Positions 20,507 to 32,879 of a DNA stretch of 64,000 bases are shown piece by piece. Within the stretch, counting starts at the first letter, position 1; every line of letters starts with the position of its first letter. The stretch comes from Agapanthus africanus (taxonomy: Eukaryota > Streptophyta > Magnoliopsida > Asparagales > Amaryllidaceae): positions 28,313,154-28,377,153 of the forward strand of contig JASDDO010000028.1 of NCBI GenBank assembly GCA_030015575.1, read 5' to 3'. A program made the translations under genes and the position numbers. A model generated the notes under the pieces. The model was not told the DNA's origin. It saw only the letters and a program-made list of their open reading frames with translations, and did not search any database.

Positions 20507-23318
20507 TGTCACGTCCCGCTTCCCGGTGTACGGGGAGGGGACACGGCTAGGTCCGCTACGTATTTACTCCGAAGTATACACGCTAAGCGTATCTAAGCAA
20601 TATAAAGTAAAAATGTACACAAGAGACATGAATATAATGAACAACTTTATTTATTAAATATTCTTTTACAGGTACAACTGGAAATGTAAATACATGAGTA
20701 GAAAGCGATGCCTAAATAATGACATAACTGAAATGAAAATATGTACAAATAAAGTCTAATGCTCAAGGTCTTCTGTGTACTGCTCCAAGTGCTCCTGGCT
20801 TGTCTCGATCTCTAATGAGTCGAAATCACCTGAAAACATTCCAAAGAAAGAAAAAAAAAGAATGTCGTCAACGAACAATCGCTCGGTAAGTCCCAAAAAA
20901 GGAGAGAAGTAGAATAGACAGAAAAGTGAGTATTTCTAGTATAATGTTTGATTGTTATGTTAACACGGTGTTTGTAGCTTGGTACAGAATATGTCAGTGT
21001 ATACGAGAGGAGTCCAAGTTACACCGTGGACTTTGGTAACCCGTAATATAAGGCTCCGTCGAAAATACCATGGAACAGCAACATGGATGTAATGACGTCT
21101 TTTAGTGTCCACCTCGTGCCACCTTTAACATGTTCCGTACCAGTCTATCCCTTTTTAAACCTCGTAATGTTTATTGTATTGATTGTATTGTATTGTCTTC
21201 TAATAAATGGAAGACTTGCCGAAACCATGATGTCAGTAAACGTAATGAATATAAATGGATGGTCATGTAATCAGAGTATATCCATAGTTCGGTTCAGTCA
21301 TGTTCATATTGATATAGTTTGTATTTTGATATTCATGGTTTCATATTATATTGTAGTTATACTTGAATCATATTCAAGTAAAATTATAATCAGATTTGAC
21401 CATGACTCGAACTGAGTCAGACTTTTAAACAGAATTGAAATCATGATTGTTTTGATATTATCGGTAATTGCTGCACATGGACGGCAGGATTTGTGTCTTT
21501 TTCCAAGACAATTAACGTGTTGATAACACCATTTTTAGTTTGTCTACCTTAGATAGGCAAACACCCACTTTCTCCGGCTCCCCGAGACTCAAGAGAACTG
21601 GTTCCACTTAAATCTATATTTACTAAGGTCTTTATTGTAATTTAGTATAACTTGAGGGGTTTTTATGTAAAAATAGTTTTGATATAATTTCAAAATACAC
21701 CTCAAGTATTTAATTATCGTTTTTAAGGTTTTCATAGATGTATGTTTTATAAAAGTGAAACTTTCTAGTGAATAGAACCTATTTTTCATTATATATGGTA
21801 TTTTAATAAAAAATTTGAATTTGTATTGAATTGTAATGGTAGTTTCATGTAATGGTGATTTCTTTGATTTAGAAAATATGGAATATTTGTATAATATATT
21901 TAAAATATATGTTTTGATAATATTCATATATATATATTTATATATTTAATAAAAATAAATTTTATTTATTTTGTAGAAATCTCATTTTCTTAAAAATTGC
22001 ATTAAAAATTCCATCGAGATCGAATGCTCCTTACGGAGGTCTGCATCTCGCTTTACTAGGCCCGAGGACGTGTGATAACCCGCACCATCCCGATCGGAGT
22101 TCCCCAAAATGGGTTGTAGAGGCGTATTTGTAAGGAATTAATTAACACTCTTTTTAAAGAAAACGGTTTTTAATTGTTTAAGGTATTTATTCGTAAAAGC
22201 GTATTATCCCATAATCTATAATCCCAAAACTTATCGTGCTATGTCCAAAATGTGTGTTGTGATGAGGTAGGTCATTATCTCGTGAGTTTTCTAAAGGTAA
22301 TACGGTTAAATTGAATATTTACAAGTTATATGTAACATGATAGTATGTTACTGTAAAACTGAAATAAAAATTGCAATATGAATTATTTTGAGATAAAACT
22401 TGTTCTAATGTGTTTATTTATGTATATTAAATATTATGAGAAGATATGGTGATTTATTGTTTAAGAAAAATATAATTTTTAAAGAAAAACGAATCGGAAG
22501 TCGGAATAACTCCGCTTCCGACGAGTTTTGAAAAAGAGGAGTTTTAGAATAGAAAAAGAGAAGGGGAGAAAAGACTTATAAGCTATTAAGAAGGAAGAGA
22601 GGATGAGGAAACTTTAGGAACCGTCGGGGCATCGTTTAGTCTCCGGAATCTTCTCGAAACGTCGTTGGAACTTCACCTCTTGCTAACTCCACTTGTACAA
22701 CTTAGGAGTTGGAAATTCTTGAGAGTTTTTGTAATAAAATTCTAAGTGAGGAGGGGTGAAATGTGGTGTGGTATTTATAGGGAAAATTAGGGTTTTGAGG
22801 GTTAAAGAATGCATTAAAATTAGAATTAAAGATTGAAATTACACTCTCTGAATAATTGCAGAGTAAACAAACAATATGAGGGTAGTGGGGTAGGCGAAGA
22901 GATGCCAGGGGAGAAAATTGGGGACCATCCCCTACGGTGGGCCCGACGGTGCCGGTCCATAGCCTAATCTCGCCGGTTCAAATCGGTGAGACGTGTTTTG
23001 GATCTTCGCCACGTGATTTTGTCGTTTCGACTAGTCTATTGCACATATTTGTTTAATCTGTGACTCTTCATTCTATGTGTAGCGTACGTGTAAACTTTTG
23101 GGTTTCTAAATTATTAAAAGAAAAATCAATTAAAAATATATGTAGCCGGGAGGAATTCGATCACAGGGCTACGTCACAGCAGTGCAAGGATTTACCAATG
23201 AGCTACACGTTGTTTCTTGCTGTTCAAAAGCAAATCAAATTTATAACTTGTGCTCAGGCTTAAGTGTTTCTTTTTTTATTTTGAAAAAAAATTGTACAGA
23301 AAATTTATGGTTGTTACA
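20507..23318 (-). mobile_element. Tekay/Del-like gypsy solo LTR 1 (2812 bp)
   Basis: Flanked by a perfect 5-bp TSD AGGAG (20502-20506 and 23319-23323). On the minus strand it starts TGTAACAACC and ends GGAAGCGGGACGTGACA, the terminal style of Del/Tekay chromovirus LTRs (family knowledge). A minus-strand TATA box (TATAAATACC, near 22770-22780) supports this orientation. No internal region, so a solo LTR. It is colinear over much of its length with 52886-55734, for example the GTATACGAGAGGAGTCC block at 20999 and 53414. ORFs inside it (21083, 21589, 23060, 23276) are not genes. Confidence 0.85.
23141..23211 (-). other. tRNA-like sequence in Tekay-like LTR 1
   Basis: On the minus strand TAGCTCATTGGTAAATC resembles a Pol III A box with D-arm, and GTGATCGAATTCC about 35 bases on resembles a degraded B box/T-arm. 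A similar arrangement occurs at 55552-55622 and 59819-59880. Stems do not fold into a clean tRNA, so this is not called as a tRNA gene. Confidence 0.5.
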
Positions 23319-23323
23319 AGGAG

Positions 23324-23609
23324 GAGGGGCTTGGTGGTGGCGGGGGCTCGGTTGAGACGAGACGGGGTTCGGAGGAGAAGGAGGCAGAGGGAATTGGGGA
23401 AATAAAATTGGGAGAAAGTAAATTGGGGGAGAAGGGATGATAACGGGGCAGGTTTGTTGACTTTGTCAACACCCATTTTGATGCGGGACTCGTGTCGAAA
23501 TAGGTGTTGACCAAAGTCAATAAATTTTCAGATATGGACATCCTATTTTGACGGGAGACTCATGTCGAAATAGGTCTTCTGCCGAAAAAGAGCCCGGTTT
23601 CTTGTAGTC
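23324..23609. repeat. right subterminal region of the CACTA element
   Basis: Starts with G-rich GGCGGGGGCTCGG words that also occur left of the solo LTR (20445-20490), showing the LTR split one region. It ends with GTCGAAATAGGT repeats and the terminus. Confidence 0.65.
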
Positions 23610-23612
23610 TTG

Positions 23613-24010
23613 GTGTTGTCTAATAATGTATCTCAAACTAACGCATCACTTCCAATTTTTTGATTTGAAACTTCTCTTGAACTATATGAATATACCATGA
23701 GCAAGATGGAATAAATTTTAGTTCACATGTCAATGTATATAGCAGGACCCAAACTAATCTATATTAATTGTTGTTAATCTTTCACCAAGCTCATGCACCA
23801 TGATATTATGTAAGGGGGCGATGACTCGATGATGTAAATAAAATTGCGTCAAGGGATATGCAGTATATGTATGATGCTTATTATAATAGCTAAACTAACT
23901 TTTTATATTTTAGGCATATTATATCTTACATGAAATACTTTATTACATGACATCAAATTTTAGAGTTCTCTTTCTTGATTTTCTATCATAGCGTAGGAAA
24001 TTCATTGCTC
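23613..24010. other. AT-rich DNA, nothing recognised
   Basis: Lies between the CACTA right end and the left LTR of the nested copia element. No ORF or shared repeat seen. Confidence 0.5.
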
Positions 24011-24433
24011 TATAGAATTTTTAAAGAAGACGGTTTTTAAGGTTTGAACTTGATAATTATATTGAATATCAAATGTGTATATATAATACACTTTACATGA
24101 TTGAAAGATAAAATAAAATTAAATCTTTCTTAATCACAAATATCACAAGTTATGGAAAAATCAAAATATCAAAAGCTATGGAAAGATCTGCTGCTGCTGC
24201 ATTCCGATGGGCAGACGTCTAAACACAAAACGTGCAAATGTCTGTGTATTCTATGTAATTGTCAAAGACTCAAGACCAGATGTCTGGCACTTCTCCTACA
24301 GACGTTTGGTTTCGCTCTGTTCTTTGGTCAGACGATTGCAGACGTCTGGATCTTCTTCTGCAGACGTTTGGATCCACTGGCAAACATCTGCGCGTATATC
24401 TTCAGACGTCTGCTTCTGTTGCTGTCCTATGCA
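24011..24433 (-). repeat. 3' LTR of the host copia element
   Basis: Matches 46308-46680 from TATAGAATTTTTA to the CTTCAGACGTCTGCT block. It carries repeated CAGACGT(C/T)TG words; one GGATCCACTGGCAAACATC stretch near 24370 is absent from the other LTR. On the minus strand it begins TGCATAGG after a G-rich stretch (CGGGGGCGC) that may be the polypurine tract. Confidence 0.8.
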
Positions 24434-24557
24434 GCTAATGCGCCCCCGCAAGATTGAGACTCCATTGGAGACTCCAATCTTGGATCTAAGTTTGAGGAAT
24501 TGTGTGCATCCAAATGCTTTTTTGAGGACATTCGCAAGTTGATCATGAGTGTTAATG
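24434..24557 (-). pseudogene. last codons of the host copia pol, split off by the gypsy insertion
   Basis: Read on the minus strand after joining across the insertion, this encodes the end of the RNase H region with QLANVLKKAFGCTQF, which resembles the usual copia QLADIFTKxL tail. It continues directly from the RNase H codons that stop at 42242. The joint is exactly one TSD (TGGTT). Confidence 0.7.
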
Positions 24558-24562
24558 TGGTT

Positions 24563-24683
24563 TGATTGAAGCAGAAACTCACATTCCGCTTGTTCTATTT
24601 ATTCTACTTACCACAATTAAGACGGTGTCGCTTTGCAGCTAGCCGGTTGAGCACGGGTCGATCTGCAGGGAGATGGTTGTATG
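24563..24683 (-). repeat. gypsy 3' LTR, left piece
   Basis: First 121 bases (plus-strand order) of the LTR, matching 40543-40663 closely. It is cut at the Angela insertion; the last five bases, GTATG, are the target site. Confidence 0.92.
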
Positions 24684-26616
24684 TGTTAGATATGTATGCC
24701 TTAGAGGCCTGTATTGTATAGGATGCTAGGCATGTATATATACAGAAACAATCTTTGCTCGAAATGATAGTATGCAATCTGGTTTATCTTCATCTTAACG
24801 TGTGATGTGTTGTATTTCATATCTTATATACATGTTGATGAAGCCCTTAGAATTATGCTTGACTACTAGGATTACGATGTAGATCATACGAGTGGGGCCT
24901 AGGAAGTCTAAAAGCATATCCTTTAATAGTTCCTAGTCGATGGTATATCGAGACAGGGCATCGATATTACCATAGTAGACTGGTGTGTATGTTTCTTGAC
25001 CCTGAGGGCGATGGTTGATCCCGCAACCATTGGTTTGACAACAAAGATTGTACACGGGTGCTCATTAGAGAATGGTTACACTGAACAGGACTCGCCGAGA
25101 ACTCCTAGATAGTATATATATCTATTGTCAGATAGAAGTTCTATGGTGACATTTGTACAGGTTAGTCTGTAGACCCGAGATCGTCATAGTGTCTTGTGTG
25201 ATTCCCACTGTGCTTTGATTTCCACCCTACCACGGCTCTATTGAGTCGTGCAAGCAGGTGGATTTTAGGTACAGTCCCGAATTACATGGAGGCAGTGAGC
25301 GATAGGAGGGGTTTCTTCTCACCCGGTATAGAGAGTTGATGTCGTGCTGTGCTTGATCGGCCATAACAGCAAATCCCTGGCCAGGGTTGTCGAGATTTAC
25401 TGATTAGAGTTATCAGTAGTTTCTCGAACCGTTATGAGCCATACATCAGCATGACTTATAAATTTACTGGGTCTGACATTTACCACCCCTAGACTTCATA
25501 TGCGACATATCAGACGAAGAGACCGGACTGTACGGTAAGTGTTGCTTACAGGCTCGTTGGGGTTGGGATGAGTTCGCTCGTCGGCCATCTTTTCGTCATG
25601 TACCCGGGTAGCCGTTACGCACAGCTAGTGCTGCTGACGTGCTTGTGGTTAAACCCACTGCCAACGTACTGTCGAGTCTTTAGAGTCCCACACAGAGGGT
25701 TCTCTGGTTCAGGCAAAAGATGTAGAGGCTGTAAATTGTTACGGCAGGGTTTTGATCATGTTCGTGTACTGGCTACAGGAATGATGATTGGAAGGATAAT
25801 ACTGGTAGGCTTTGTTTAAACCGGATACATGTATTATATTATTGGATTATTTGTATTCGTATTTTTCGGAATACCAATACGGGTATACTTATACGGTATA
25901 TGGTGAGGGGTATTCTTGTAATTGTACAAGAGCACTTTCTAGAAGGAGACACCTCATAATAGGATTTTTATTTTGTGAAAATAAAAATATGAGGTGGAAT
26001 TTAGAGAATTGTCAAAGCATGGATGAAGGAATGGCTCATTGTATTTTTTATTCATTTGGGATTACTATTGAAGTATGGTGCATTATTTTAGAAAAAAAAT
26101 AATACATACTTCAATAATTTTCTTATGAGCCATATCATTTTTTTCCATTCTCACTCTCATCTTCTCTCTCCAAATTATCTCCTTCTTCAACCTCTAAGTT
26201 TTACCCTTCACATGAGTTGTGAATCAAAAGCTTAGGCATAAAATAATTCACTAGTTCATCTCTACATCATCTAAGTAGTCATTTCTAGCACACTTGACTT
26301 CTTAGACAACTCTTGTGAAGAGTTTGAAGCTTGTTCCAAAGCTCTTGGGTGGATCATTTACGTCTTAAAGGTGACCGGTGATCGAGGTCGTTGCAACCAT
26401 CCAAGGACCCTAGGAGTCGCATCCAAAAGAAGCCCCGAAGGACCGATTCACTAGGTATAACCCCCTATCATAGTAGGTAACAACTCTAGATAGGCTTTCT
26501 AGTTATGGTTTAGCACAAGATCTAGGGTTAAGAGTGGGTGTTGCATGCAAGAAAATTTTCGTTTGCCACTTCCGCCTCCTCACAAGTGTTGTGAGGGTGC
26601 GCAACATCCACTAACA
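24684..26616 (+). repeat. 5' LTR of the full-length Angela element (1933 bp)
   Basis: Colinear with 32880-34741. It retains about 85 bp near 25160-25250 that the 3' LTR has lost, which accounts for most of the length difference. ORFs at 25568 and 25812 recur in the 3' LTR and are not genes. Confidence 0.93.
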
Positions 26617-26629
26617 TGGTATCAGAGCC
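26617..26629 (+). promoter_or_regulatory. primer binding site (tRNA-iMet)
   Basis: TGGTATCAGAGCC follows the 5' LTR without spacing and is the standard plant copia primer site complementary to initiator tRNA-Met. Confidence 0.95.
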
Positions 26630-26827
26630 TAACTAAACCATAACTTGCTTGTTAGCAAATTGTTAGAAGTTCGATCGACGGATTTTTGCCCGAAACCAAA
26701 ATTTTCTGTCCATGCTTGCTGTTGATTTTTTAAAGTGTTCAAAAAATCATTTAATAGGCCTTAAAAATACAAGCAGGGAATTTTAAGACACCTGAAGAAA
26801 AACGAGGACCCAACTCGCCATGAACGT

Positions 26828-26870
26828 CGCGGAACCGCGGCCAAACACAGTGTTTGGCCGTTGTTCCGCG
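26828..26870 (+). repeat. near-perfect 43-bp palindrome in the leader
   Basis: The 21-base arms match at 19 positions around a single central A (26849). The core is CCAAACAC-A-GTGTTTGG and the outer part is CGCGGAAC/GTTCCGCG. Confidence 0.9.
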
Positions 26871-27839
26871 GCCGAGTCGTAGCCGAGTCGACTCGTTTTT
26901 ATCCAGTGTGTCTATTATGGGAAAATGTGGTCTCTGGAATGTTCTGTTTCTACACAAAGGTGTTTGTGTACTGGATTGTGCAAGTTGTTGACACGGTTTA
27001 AGATCATCGATCGAAATTCTAAGTGTTTGGCTAATCGATTTTGCTATTTTTTATATGTGTTTGAAACGTCTGCTAATTGCTATATGTCGATTAGTGGAAG
27101 TTACACATATGTATATCATGTGATGGTATGTGTATATGAATATGTTGGATCATCGTGGATGAATAGCCGGGGGGATGTAAGAATAGTGTTTTTCTTTTCT
27201 TTCATTCATGTAATAATAAAATTGATGTAATATTATTTTGCGGGGCACATCCGGGTTGAGGTTATAGCCACCAATGTATTATTTCTTTTTTACTGTTTTT
27301 TCTCCTAGAATAGACCCAAGGTGGGGTACACAAACTATCGGGTTCTCGAAGTGCCGAGTGGCCTACTTATCTTATTGAGGAAGGTTGCTTCACTTCGTGA
27401 ATTTGGCGGGTAGTTTGTCGCACCCGTAGGGGTGTAGGGTGGGGTTTGGCTATTCATAACGACCTTGGAATCCGTCTTTCGTTAAGGGCTTGAACGAAAT
27501 ACGGAATTCCTAGTATATCCAATGTATTCATCTGTGATCTGGAATGTTTATAATTGCGTGTGACGAATGGCTATTTATATATGAGATATATAATAAGCGT
27601 TGCTTATATTTTGCACCCGCGCTAGTCCAGCCCTCGCTCTGTCGTTCGTTAAGTAACTTAACGGTGCATAACGGGGCCCCGTGGCGAATGCGGATGGCAT
27701 AAGCGTACGTTTTATTTTCTTTTCTTTTCTGTGATGTTTAAGAAACGTAAATGATGGGACAACATTAATGTTATTAATGTTAAGAAAAAGAAAGCTAAAG
27801 ATATTGTAGAGTCAAACTTTTTAAAAATGGTAACTCTAG

Positions 27840-28080
27840 TTTTTGCTTTGCATAGTGGTATTCCTTGATGAATATCCAGCACCTCATTCGATGGGGAAAA
27901 GGCCAAGATCCCTTCACCGGGGTGACCCCCTTTAGCGAAACTAGCAAATGTTACAAAGCACTCGATTTGTTTTCGTAGTTGATCTACTTTTTGCTTTGCA
28001 TCGAGGTATTCCTTGATGAATATCCAACACCTCATTCGATGAGAAAAGAGCCGAGATCCCTTCACCGGGACTGAGCTCTT
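27840..28080 (+). repeat. tandem duplication in the leader, period about 148 bp
   Basis: TTTTTGCTTTGCAT at 27840 and 27988, followed in both by related TATTCCTTGATGAATATCCA and GATCCCTTCACCGGG blocks. The second copy is diverged by scattered substitutions. The minus-strand ORF here is a shadow. Confidence 0.8.
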
Positions 28081-28899
28081 TAGAAAAATTAGAAATATAC
28101 TACAAAACCATTTGATTTTTAAAACGGGAGTTTAAACCACTCCTTTCACTCGATTCTACAAACAATATCATGTTCAAAATGTTAAAGGTTTTCATCAAAA
28201 CCATTTGTTGCCCTCTACCATTTTAGGAAGCAGAGTACTTAGTATTCGTGCCACGTTTGTTGACCATAGTTAAAGCGTGGTGTACGGTAGCTAAGTGATG
28301 TCTTCCTACAAAGCATATGATGCGATTGATTAGGACATTCGTATGACTTTGTTGACCATAATTAAGGGTCATACGGATAGGTCTAAATCAATCACGAAAT
28401 GGCGGGTAGAACTTAACTAGTGCTTATGATTTTTTTACCATAGTTAAGGTCATAAGACACTAGGGGTAAAAACCATATCGGGAATTTCAAGAGTTGAAAT
28501 TTGCAATGAGATTGCATACCTTCTATTTGATAGTTGGATCTCAATCCCACTGTGAGTAAAAGTTACTCCTGAGAGAGTTTTGCACTTTACAATTAGCTAA
28601 TCCAGTAGGTTTCTAGAAAGGTGTCAACGGGGTTATACCTCTAGGAAAACGAGGTTTATTTTAATTGGGTCCATGCGAAAGCATGGGGAACCTCCCTCAG
28701 AGTACCGACACTGGCTTGACCGACCGGTTAGCGAACTTGTAGATTTCAATTAATCCTGACTAATTTTCTTTTTAAGGTTTGAAGGAAAATTTGATAAAAA
28801 GCAGTGGGAGACATCGATTAGATAAGATTAATAACCAATCTAATCATGCAAGAGCAATCGCTGAGTGTCTTCTTTTCTCTCTCCTAGTGGCAAATAGCT

Positions 28900-29372
28900 A
28901 TGACGGGACTTAAGCTTTTATTAGACAAAAATAAACTCACGGGACCGAATTATAAAGAATGGCTGAGGAACGTAAATATTGCCCGGACCTATGATTAGGT
29001 CGCATACGTCCTAACTACTCCAGCCCCTCCTAGCCCAGGCCCTGATTCTTCAGTTGCGGATAAGAAAATCCGCAAGACGTGGGATATAGATTGTGCAACA
29101 GCCAAATTCCTCACGCTTGCTTCTATGGACAATGAACACCAAAAACAGCATGAGAAAATGGATGTACAATCCATCTTTCTCCATACAAAGGAGTTGTATG
29201 GAGAGCAATCTCGTACTCTCCGATACGAGGCATGCAGAGAGTTGTTTTAGATGAGGATGGCTGCTGACACGTCTGTAGGTGATCATGTATTGAAGATGAT
29301 AGGACTTATCGAAGAACTAGAGGACCAAGGATGGACGATGGAGAATGAACAGTATGTTGATATTTTTTTATA
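28900..29372 (+). pseudogene. copia gag (UBN2-type), stops and frameshift
   Basis: Starts at ATG 28900 with the LTGPNYKEWLRNV stretch typical of plant copia gag N-termini, the region recognised as UBN2/gag-polypeptide. TAG stops occur near 28996 and 29248, then a frameshift at a T-run near 29365 leads into the next frame, which carries the zinc knuckle. Gag would form the virus-like particle; this copy cannot. Confidence 0.8.
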
Positions 29373-32300
29373 GTGTCTCCCCCTGCCTTTGCTCCATTCA
29401 TAGTGAACTTCAACATGCACAATCTAGAGAAGTCACTTCCTGAACTTCTCAATATATTGAGGAGTGCAGAGAGCACGCTAAAGGTAGCGAAAACTCCCGC
29501 TCGAATTGATGGGCCATCTTTCTCTTCCGTCCCGAAAGCTAAGGCTAAGGGAAAGAAAAAGAAGAATCCCATCAAACCGAGAGGTGGAGTGAAAAAGACA
29601 CCGGGGAAAGACAAAATAGAGGCTGCTGCGTCGGGAAAAGGGGAATGCTTCTACTGCCACAAGACCGGGCACTGGAAGAGAAACTGCGTTGGATACCCCG
29701 CTGACCTCAAGAAGAAGAAGAAGAATGGTGATGCTTCCGCTTCAGGTGTGTTTGTAACAGAAAACTGTTTTTCAATTTACTCTGCTTCCTGGGTATTAGA
29801 TACCGGATCAGGATCTCACATCTGCAATTATGTGCCGGGGCAAAGAAATAGCAAAATGTTGAAGAAAGGTGATCACACTCTCCGAGTTGGAAATGGATCC
29901 TCTGTACATGCTGTATCAGTGGGAGAGTATCACCTTGGTTTGCCGTCTGGGTGTATATTGGTTTTGAACCCATGTTATTTTGTACCTTCGATATTATGTA
30001 ATATTATATCTATATCGTTGTTGGACAATGAAGGATATAATTTTGTGTTACAAAGTAATGTTATGAATATTAACCTTAATCAACAGTTGATTGGGTCTGG
30101 TACATTAAATAACGGGATATACGTCCTGAATCAACACACGGTCATCAATATACAACACACAAACAAAAGAAAGATTTCAGACATAAATGAAGCTTTCATT
30201 TGGCATTGTAGACTTGGTCATATTAATGAAACAAGACTAACCAAGGTACATATAGATGGATATTTAAACCCGTTTGAATATAAATCTTATGCGACTTGTC
30301 AGTCTTGTATCAAAGGTAAAATGACCAAAACTCCGTTTACCGGGCACGAAGAGAGAGCTACTGAACTCTAAGGCCTCATGCATAGTGATGTATGTGCACC
30401 AATATCTACACATGCGAGAGGTGGTTTTTCATACTTCATAACTTTTACTGATGATTTCTCGAGATTTGGACACGTGTTCTTGTTGAAACATAAGTCCGAA
30501 ACCTTCAAAAAATTCAATAAGTATAAATCTGAAATTGAAAAACAAACAGGCTTGAGTATCAAGAAACTTCGATCGGATCGAGGAGGTGAGTACCTAAGCA
30601 TAGAGTTTCTAGATTTCCTAAAAGAGAATGGGATTCTCTCTCAGCTCACTCCTCCGTACACACCACAGCACAACAGTGTGTCGGAACGGAGAAATCGTAC
30701 CCTATTAGATATGGTACGGTCAATGATGAGTGATGCTGAGTTACCACTTTCATTCTGGGGGCATGCATTGGAGACTGCAATATATCTATTAAATAGGGTT
30801 CCGAACAAAACCGTGTCTACCACTCCATATGAGATATGGTATGGGAAGAGACCATCTCTTAAACGAGTTAGGATATGGGGTTGTCCGGCTTATGTGAAAA
30901 AGCAGAATCCAGAAAAACTCGAGACACGATCGGTTTTATGTAAATTTGTGGGATATCCAAAACAATAGTATGGATATCTTTTCTACCACAAGGAGGAACA
31001 AAGGGTGTTTGTTTCTCAGTATGCCACATCTTTAGAAAATGATTTTTTTTTTACAAATGACACTGTTGGCAATGCGGTAGAACTAGAAGAAATTACAGAA
31101 CCACAAACAAATTCCGATGATTTGGTTGAACCTAAGGTTTCAATAGAACCCAACGAACCTCAGCCACTCTGTAGATCTAGTAGGACTTCTTGCCCACCTG
31201 ATAAATACTGCGGTTTTCTAATTGATGGTGATAAAGAAGATTGCATCATAGATGATGATGATCCTACTATTTTTCAGCAAGCTATCACGAGTAATGACTC
31301 GGTGAAGTAGCTGGATGCCATGCGATGCGAAATGGAATCCATGCACACCAACAAAGTATGGAGTTTGGAGTTTGCGCCTTCTGAAGTAAAACCAATAGGG
31401 TGAAAGTGGATCTTTAAGAGAAAGATTGGTGTGGATGGACAGGTGGAAACCTATAAAGTTAGGCTGGTAGCAAAAGGATTTCATCAAAGACCAGGATTGG
31501 ACTATGATGGGACCTTTTCACCAGTCGCAATGCTTAAATCCATTCGGATCCTGCTTGCTATAGCTGCTCACTACGACTATGAAATCTGGCAGATGGATGT
31601 TAAAACGGTATTTCTAAATGGTGATCTAGAAGAATGCGTTTTTATGGATCATCCAGAAGGCTTCATTAACAGTGGGAGTAGCGTAAAAGCATATAGGTTG
31701 CTTAAATCCATATATGGATTAAAGCAGGCATCACAGAGTTGGAACGTTTGCTTTGATGATACAATTAAAGAGTTTGGTTTTTTTAAAAATGTAGATGAAC
31801 CTTGTATTTAGGGAGTATTGTCGCATTCCTCGTATTGTACGTGCACGACATTCTCTTGATAGGAAATGATGTTCCTATGCTACAATCGGTCAAACTATTC
31901 TTATCGTAGAGGTTCTCCATGAAAGACCTGGGTGATGCCTCGTACATTCTGGGAATTAAGATCTATAGAGAGAGATATAAGAGATTGTTGAGATTATCCC
32001 AATCGAGATACATAGACACCATACTAAAGAGGTTTAGTATGGAAGATTCTAAGCGAGGTAATTTACCCGCTTGTCACGGGATCACCCTCTCCAAAGAGAT
32101 GTCTCCAAAGGCTGATGATGAGAGGGCTCGCATGAGCAATATACCCTACGCTTCGGCGGTAGGATCTATAATGTATGCGATGTTATGTACTCGCCCAGAT
32201 GTAGCTTATGCACTGAGTGCAGTAAGCATGTATCAATCTAATCCAGGGGAGAAACACTGGACAGCTGTGAAGAACATTCTGAAGTACTTGCGAAGAACTA

Positions 32301-32794
32301 AAGAAATGTTCTTAGTGTATGGTGTCGGAGATCTCCAAATGGAGGCGTTTACCGATTCCAACTTCCAGAGCGATAAGGATGATAGTAAGTCCATCTTGTG
32401 GTTTGCATTTACCCTAAATAGAGGGGCGGTATGTTGAAAGAGTTTCAAGCAAGATACCGTCGCTGACTCCATAATGGAAGCCGAGTATATTGCTACAAAT
32501 GATGCCGCAAAAGAGACAGTCTGGATGAGGAAGTTCATTTCTAAACTTCAGGTGGTTCCATCCATTGCTAATCTAATACCTTTGTATTGCGATAACAATG
32601 GAGCCATGGCTTTGGCAAAGGAACCGCGGTCCCATAAGAAATCCAGACATATCTTGAGGCGGTATCACCTCATCAAGGAGATAGTGGATTGCCAGGACAT
32701 CGAGATACGGAGAGTAGACATGAAAGACAACAAGGCAGATCCATTCACTAAGGCCATCCCTCAAGTCCAGTTTGAGAAATTGTTCAAGATGTAG
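29373..32794 (+). pseudogene. copia gag-pol polyprotein, degenerate, RT motif YVHD
   Basis: In order: a gag tail with CX2CX4HX4C zinc knuckle (about 29646-29690); protease DTG (about 29800); the integrase H/C zinc domain (30205-30320); the integrase core with D (about 30385), D (about 30575) and E (about 30685); RT; and RNase H (MEAEY at 32474, CDNN near 32590). Stops occur at 30369, 30966, 31308, about 31402, 31809, near 31908, near 32435 and 32792, with a frame change between 31811 and 31830. The RT catalytic motif reads YVHD at 31838-31849, so the first catalytic Asp is His. This enzyme would be inactive even without the stops. The frame order and wording match the first Angela copy. Confidence 0.93.
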
Positions 32795-32867
32795 GGCATG
32801 CGATACGTCGGCAATTGGTTCTAGTGTAGACAGGGGGTACTTATTGCTCCAACTACAGGCCTTAGTG

Positions 32868-32879
32868 CAAGTGGGAAAT
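32868..32879 (+). promoter_or_regulatory. polypurine tract of the full-length Angela element
   Basis: CAAGTGGGAAAT directly before the 3' LTR start at 32880; same run as at 3339-3351. Confidence 0.85.

Larger units (their letters stand above)
16235..23609. mobile_element. CACTA (En/Spm) element with both ends
   Basis: Left end CACTACAGGAATA (16235). Right end TTTCTTGTAGTC (23598-23609), in which the terminal G of the expected TAGTG is C. The flanking triplet is TTG on both sides (16232-16234 and 23610-23612), the 3-bp TSD expected of CACTA elements. Subterminal repeats with TCGACG and CGTCGAA words lie inside both ends. It contains degenerate transposase-type sequence, an unrelated ORF pair, a subtilase-like fragment and a nested solo LTR. 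Confidence 0.75.
26630..28899 (+). other. long untranslated leader of the Angela element
   Basis: No sustained ORF. It contains a strong palindrome (26828-26870), a tandem duplication (27840-28080) and three loose repeats of a TTGACCATAGTTAAGG-like word (about 28258, 28352 and 28432). Long leaders with packaging or dimerisation signals are known in BARE-1; a role here is inferred only. Confidence 0.7.
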
